This document shows, in pieces, positions 33,169-36,089 of a DNA stretch of 36,089 nt. The translations under genes were made by a program, and so were the position numbers. Numbering within the stretch: the stretch's first letter is position 1; each line of letters begins with the position of its first letter. Source of the stretch: Opitutia bacterium (GTDB lineage: Bacteria > Verrucomicrobiota > Verrucomicrobiia > Opitutales > Opitutaceae); contig CANHJG010000041.1 in the NCBI GenBank assembly GCA_947461205.1, positions 1 through 36,089 on the forward strand, in the 5' to 3' direction. The notes under the pieces were generated by a model. It saw nothing but the letters and a program-made list of their open reading frames with translations. It was not told where the DNA came from and ran no database searches.

Positions 33169-33933
33169 ATGAACCAACTCACCGCCATCCTCGAAGGCAT
33201 CGGCAGCACCGTCCAGCTGCTGTTCCGCGCGGCCTCCTACACGCCGACCCTCTGGCGCCAACGCGCCCGCTTCATCGAGCAGTGCTTCCTGATCGGCTAC
33301 ACCACGCTGCCCATCGTCGCGATCCTCAGCTTCTTCATCGGCAGCGTGCTCGCCCTGCAGGCCGGTTACTCGATGTCGAATTTCGGCGCCAAACAGTTCA
33401 TCGGCTCCCTCGTCGGTCTCTCCATGGCCCGCGAACTCGGCCCCGTCATGGCCGCCATCCTCCTCGCCGGCCGCGTCGGCTCCGCCATCGCCGCCGAACT
33501 CGCCTCCATGAAAGTCTACCAGGAGATCGACGCCCTCGAGACCATGGATATCCCGCCCGCCCGGATGCTCGTCCTCCCCCGCCTCGCCGCCGTCCTCGTG
33601 ATGATGCCCGTGCTCGCCATCATCGCCGACCTCGTCGGCTGGTTCGGCGGCGCGCTCATCTCGAAATACACCCAGTCCATCGCCATCGAGCCCGAGGCCT
33701 ACTTCTCCGTCCTCCGCCGTTTCATGGAATTCAAGGACGTCCTCAACGGCCTGATCAAGGCCGAGGTCTTCGGTTTCGCGATCGTCCTCGTATCCTGTAA
33801 CATCGGCCTCAGCACCCGCGGCGGCCCGCGCGAAATCGGCGCCGCCGTCACCAAGGCCGTCGTCACCTCCCTCATTATGATCCTCGTGCTCGATTACTTC
33901 GTCACGAAAGCCCTGATGCACCTGCAGTCATGA
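33169..33933 (+). CDS. mlaE: ABC transporter permease MlaE
   Basis: The 254-residue protein matches the MlaE/YrbE permease family. It has the N-terminal amphipathic region, then YTTLPIVAILSFFIGSVLAL and QAGYSMSNFGAKQFIGSLVG, the conserved ARELGPVMAAILLAGRVGSA and ELASMKVYQEIDALETMDIP (family block usually E.DAL..M..dP...LV.PR), and a C-terminal membrane end VVTSLIMILVLDYFVTKAL. In E. coli MlaE forms the inner-membrane core of the MlaFEDB complex for phospholipid transport between inner and outer membranes. It overlaps mlaF by four bases (ATGA) and follows the WPF gene by one base. Confidence 0.93.
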   Translation: MNQLTAILEGIGSTVQLLFRAASYTPTLWRQRARFIEQCFLIGYTTLPIVAILSFFIGSVLALQAGYSMSNFGAKQFIGSLVGLSMARELGPVMAAILLAGRVGSAIAAELASMKVYQEIDALETMDIPPARMLVLPRLAAVLVMMPVLAIIADLVGWFGGALISKYTQSIAIEPEAYFSVLRRFMEFKDVLNGLIKAEVFGFAIVLVSCNIGLSTRGGPREIGAAVTKAVVTSLIMILVLDYFVTKALMHLQS

Positions 33934-34733
33934 CCCGCCATCCCACCCGCAACCCTTTCACCCACTCGGAAACCGCCGCCGTCGGCGTTTCTGTCGAGGG
34001 CCTGTCGAAAAGTTTCGGCCGCTTCGAGGTGCTGAAAAACATCACGTTCGCCGTCCCGCCCGGCGAAATCTTCGTGCTCATGGGCCCCAGCGGCTCCGGC
34101 AAAAGCGTCCTCCTCAAACAGATCGTCGGCCTCGAACGCCCCTCCGCCGGCCGCGTCACCGTCGACGGTCGCGATGCCGCCTCCGAAACGACCCGCGGCC
34201 AGGTCCGCATGGCCCTCGTCTTCCAATCCGGCGCCCTCTTCAACTCCCTCAGCGTCTACGACAACCTCGCCCTCTATCCGCGCGAACACCAGATCGCCGA
34301 CGAAGCCGCCATCCGCGAAAAAGTCATGCGCGCCCTCCAAATTCTCTCCCTCGAGGGCACCGCGAACCAATCCCCGTCCGAACTTTCCGGCGGCATGAAA
34401 AAACGCGTCGCCATCGCCCGCGGCCTCGTCATGGAGCCCCAGCTCATGCTCTACGACGAGCCCACCAGCGAGCTCGACCCCGTCATGTCCGCCACCATCG
34501 CCGAAATCATTGCGACCCTTAAGGAAGAATACCACGTCACCAGCATCGTCGTCTCCCACGACCGCGAACTCGCCCTCGGTATCGCCGACCGCGTCGGCAT
34601 TCTGATGGGCGGCGAACTCGTCAGCCTCGGTACCCCGGCGGAACTCCGTAACCCGCCGGACCCCCGCGTCGCCGAATTCCTCAATCCCAAGATCGACCTG
34701 CAGCACCCCCGTTTCAAAAAACTGGAGACCTAA
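33930..34733 (+). CDS. mlaF: ABC transporter ATP-binding protein MlaF
   Basis: The 267-residue ATPase has Walker A GPSGSGKS at 52-59, Q-loop VFQSGALFNSLSVYDN at 97-112, signature LSGGMKKR at 152-159, Walker B LMLYDEP at 172-178 with catalytic E177, and switch H210 in VVSHD. The LFNSLSV segment after the Q-loop is typical of MlaF, where it contacts MlaE. The D-loop reads TSELDP where most family members have TSGLDP. It powers phospholipid movement with MlaE and MlaD. It overlaps mlaE (ATGA) and is followed by mlaD after three bases. No mlaB STAS-domain gene is seen downstream. Confidence 0.94.
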   Translation: MTRHPTRNPFTHSETAAVGVSVEGLSKSFGRFEVLKNITFAVPPGEIFVLMGPSGSGKSVLLKQIVGLERPSAGRVTVDGRDAASETTRGQVRMALVFQSGALFNSLSVYDNLALYPREHQIADEAAIREKVMRALQILSLEGTANQSPSELSGGMKKRVAIARGLVMEPQLMLYDEPTSELDPVMSATIAEIIATLKEEYHVTSIVVSHDRELALGIADRVGILMGGELVSLGTPAELRNPPDPRVAEFLNPKIDLQHPRFKKLET

Positions 34734-34736
34734 ACC

Positions 34737-35735
34737 ATGAACAACGCCCAGCAAACCGCCCGCGTCGGCCTCTTCTTCCTCCTCGGTCTCGCCCTCATTT
34801 GGGTCACCTTCGAGACCCTCAGCGACGGCAAGGTCTTCAAAGACCGCGGCTACACCCTCATCGCCGGCTTCGAAAGCCTGAAAGAACTCAAGCAGGGCGA
34901 CGAAGTCCGCATGGCCGGCGTCAAAATCGGCTCGGTCGAGGACACCCACCTCTCGCCCTCCGGCCGCCGCGCCGAAGCCGTCCTCCGCATCGACCCGAAG
35001 GTCACCATCAAGGACAACGCCACCGCCTCCATCGTCATGGCCGGCCTCATCGGCACCAACTATATCGGGATCGAACTCGGCACCGCCGACGCCGCTGCCC
35101 TCAAGGACGGCGCCGAAATCCAGACCAAGGTCACGCCCGACATCAACGCCATCATGAGCGAACTCGGCAACCTCGGCAAAAAACTCGAGGACGCACTCAA
35201 CAGCATCACGGGCGCCGTCAGCGGCGACGGGAAAACCCCCGGCCTGTTCCAGAAACTCGACAAGGTGGTCACCGACAACTCCGACAAGTTCACCGCGACG
35301 ATGACGAATCTCCAGGACGTCACCGCCAAACTCAACCAAGGCGAAGGCACCCTCGGCCGGCTCATCAACGACCCGAAAGTGCACGACGAACTGGTCGCCA
35401 GCGTGCATGAAATCAAACGCGTCGCCTCCGACGCCCGCACCTTCGTCGCCAATGCCCAAGCTATTATCGATCAGGTCAAAACCGGCCAAGGTGCCCTCGG
35501 CGCACTCGTGTTTGACGAGAAAACCGCCACGGACCTCAAGAGCTCGGTCGCGAATCTCCGCGCGGTCTCCGACAAACTCGCCAAAGGCGAAGGCACCCTC
35601 GGCAAACTCCTCAACGACGACAGCATCCTCCGCGACGCGCAGGCCGTCTTGAAGAAAGCCAACACCGCCATCGACGGCCTCGGCGACTCCGGCCCCATCA
35701 CCGCCCTCGGCATCGTGGCCAACTCGCTGTTCTGA
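34737..35735 (+). CDS. mlaD: MCE-domain protein MlaD
   Basis: The 332-residue protein has an N-terminal membrane anchor (about 9-26, RVGLFFLLGLALIWVTFE) and one MCE domain (about 37-115) with GYTLIAGFESLKELKQGDEV, RMAGVKIGSVEDT and the end ASIVMAGLIGTNYIGIELGT. After this a long helical region contains three copies of a G.G.LG.L..D motif: GEGTLGRLINDPKVHDEL (202-219), GQGALGALVFDEKTATDL (251-268) and GEGTLGKLLNDDSILRDA (284-301). E. coli MlaD is about 180 residues, so this C-terminal extension of about 180 residues is extra, similar to MCE proteins of chloroplast (TGD2) or Bacteroidota type. MCE proteins form hexameric lipid channels in the periplasm. The stop codon is inside a 25-bp tandem duplication. 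Confidence 0.92.
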   Translation: MNNAQQTARVGLFFLLGLALIWVTFETLSDGKVFKDRGYTLIAGFESLKELKQGDEVRMAGVKIGSVEDTHLSPSGRRAEAVLRIDPKVTIKDNATASIVMAGLIGTNYIGIELGTADAAALKDGAEIQTKVTPDINAIMSELGNLGKKLEDALNSITGAVSGDGKTPGLFQKLDKVVTDNSDKFTATMTNLQDVTAKLNQGEGTLGRLINDPKVHDELVASVHEIKRVASDARTFVANAQAIIDQVKTGQGALGALVFDEKTATDLKSSVANLRAVSDKLAKGEGTLGKLLNDDSILRDAQAVLKKANTAIDGLGDSGPITALGIVANSLF

Positions 35736-35766
35736 CGGAGCGGCCAACCCGCTGTTCTGACGGAGC
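35717..35766. repeat. 25-bp tandem duplication across the mlaD stop codon
   Basis: Two copies of a 25-base unit (35717-35741 and 35742-35766) beginning GGCCAAC and including GCTGTTCTGACGGAGC differ at one base (T at 35724 versus C at 35749). The first copy holds the last codons and stop of mlaD; the second is just downstream. It probably arose by slippage or duplication. Confidence 0.75.
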
Positions 35767-35784
35767 GGCGGTTTCCCAACCGCC
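35767..35784. repeat. REP-like hairpin after mlaD
   Basis: GGCGGTT-tccc-AACCGCC forms a 7-bp stem with a 4-nt loop about 30 bases after the mlaD stop. With the preceding GGAGC it repeats the unit seen in reverse at 11141-11164. It could end or stabilise the mla transcript, but no T-tract follows. Confidence 0.6.
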
Positions 35785-36008
35785 GTTTCCCCGGCGGAAT
35801 TCCGGCCGGCGCTCTGCTCCCGCAGGTGCCGCCGCGCCGCGTGGCCGGGCCATCGCCGCGGGCCCCGGCCGCGCCGCCGATCAACGCGCCCGCCGCAAAT
35901 CCGGCCGAGTTCAGCGGGATTCGCGGCGGTGCCGCCGACGTCGGACTCAGACCCACGTCACGGATGTTTCAGACTTTGCCTTTTTAGGGCCGCCCGATGG
36001 GCAGGCAA

Positions 36009-36025
36009 CCCGGCCACCGGCCGGG
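36009..36025. repeat. REP-like hairpin near the right edge
   Basis: CCCGGCC-acc-GGCCGGG forms a perfect 7-bp stem with a 3-nt loop, followed by CCTACAGTCG. The same general class of GC-rich intergenic palindromes appears at four other sites of the window, but the stem sequence differs. Confidence 0.5.
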
Positions 36026-36089
36026 CCTACAGTCGAAAAACCACCGAACGTTGGTCTCTGACCTTCGGGCCGCCCTGCGCGAGATTGCG

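Larger units (their letters stand above)
35736..36089. other. Gene-free right end
   Basis: The last 354 bases hold the second copy of the 25-bp duplication, two hairpins (35767 and 36009) and GC-rich sequence without a convincing gene. A minus-strand frame through 35471-35956 is the shadow of mlaD extended into the gap. Confidence 0.55.

Noticed and set aside
33894-35747. A 617-codon minus-strand frame opposite mlaF and mlaD
   Set aside because: Asp/Gly/Glu-rich antisense of two well-supported genes, with no motif.
35471-35956. Minus-strand frame with a Gly/Ala-rich hydrophobic start near the right edge
   Set aside because: Begins in intergenic sequence, runs into the antisense of mlaD, and has no homology I can recognise.
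1-36089. tRNA, rRNA, CRISPR array, integrase or transposase
   Set aside because: None could be recognised on either strand when reading through the intergenic regions.

Overview
The window is a very GC-rich bacterial chromosome segment with strong C bias at third codon positions (runs of GCC, CTC, CGC and ACC codons on the sense strand). Gene content and style point to a verrucomicrobial, Opitutaceae-like Gram-negative organism: a PQQ-propeller protein starting [11 protein letters not shown], an MlaEFD lipid transporter, a DUF6268 barrel, a cluster of Lpo-type lipoproteins, few Shine-Dalgarno sites and many GTG starts. The taxon is an inference from these traits, not from a search. I see no rRNA, tRNA, CRISPR array, integrase or transposase.

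Layout. 1-2850 (+): the end of an ABC exporter permease coupled to a minimal zinc protease, a SYLF-domain secreted protein, and a VOC/glyoxalase protein coupled to a tiny membrane protein. 2896-5292 (-): a CinA/PncC-like amidase, a secreted metallophosphoesterase and exonuclease III. 5418-9471 (+): an unknown secreted protein, a cystathionine gamma-synthase-like PLP enzyme, a DUF167 protein and a DUF6268 outer-membrane barrel. 9670-11010 (-): a MATE exporter. 11244-14659 (+): a secreted S9 peptidase of the glutamyl endopeptidase type and an EamA transporter. 14862-18949 (-): five consecutive envelope genes (double glycine-zipper protein, LpoB-like, COG3014-like, YcfL-like and an unknown exported protein). 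19058-20374 (-): a PQQ beta-propeller. 20458-20700: a glycerol kinase remnant. 20882-24865 (+): a 1327-residue Ala-rich coiled-coil protein with an N-terminal Sel1-like motif and a C-terminal LysM domain. 25423-28201 (-): an AEC carrier, a site-2 protease, a phosphoribosyltransferase-like protein and a frameshifted membrane protein. 28265-31428: intact rsmE and rsmD among broken genes. 31659-35735 (+): a secreted aromatic-repeat (WPF/WPL) protein tightly coupled to mlaE-mlaF-mlaD.

Two modules stand out. The first is the Lpo/COG3014/YcfL lipoprotein operon with a double glycine-zipper leader gene and an unknown fifth gene. In E. coli ycfL and lpoB are neighbours and LpoB activates PBP1B, so this is probably a peptidoglycan or envelope module. 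The second is the mla operon led by a large secreted WPF-repeat protein one base upstream of mlaE, a candidate new component of phospholipid transport. Between them lies a decaying zone (27.7-31.4 kb) with apparent frameshifts at homopolymer runs and a metallo-beta-lactamase-fold gene split by a short palindromic repeat. REP-like hairpins occur in at least five intergenic sites.
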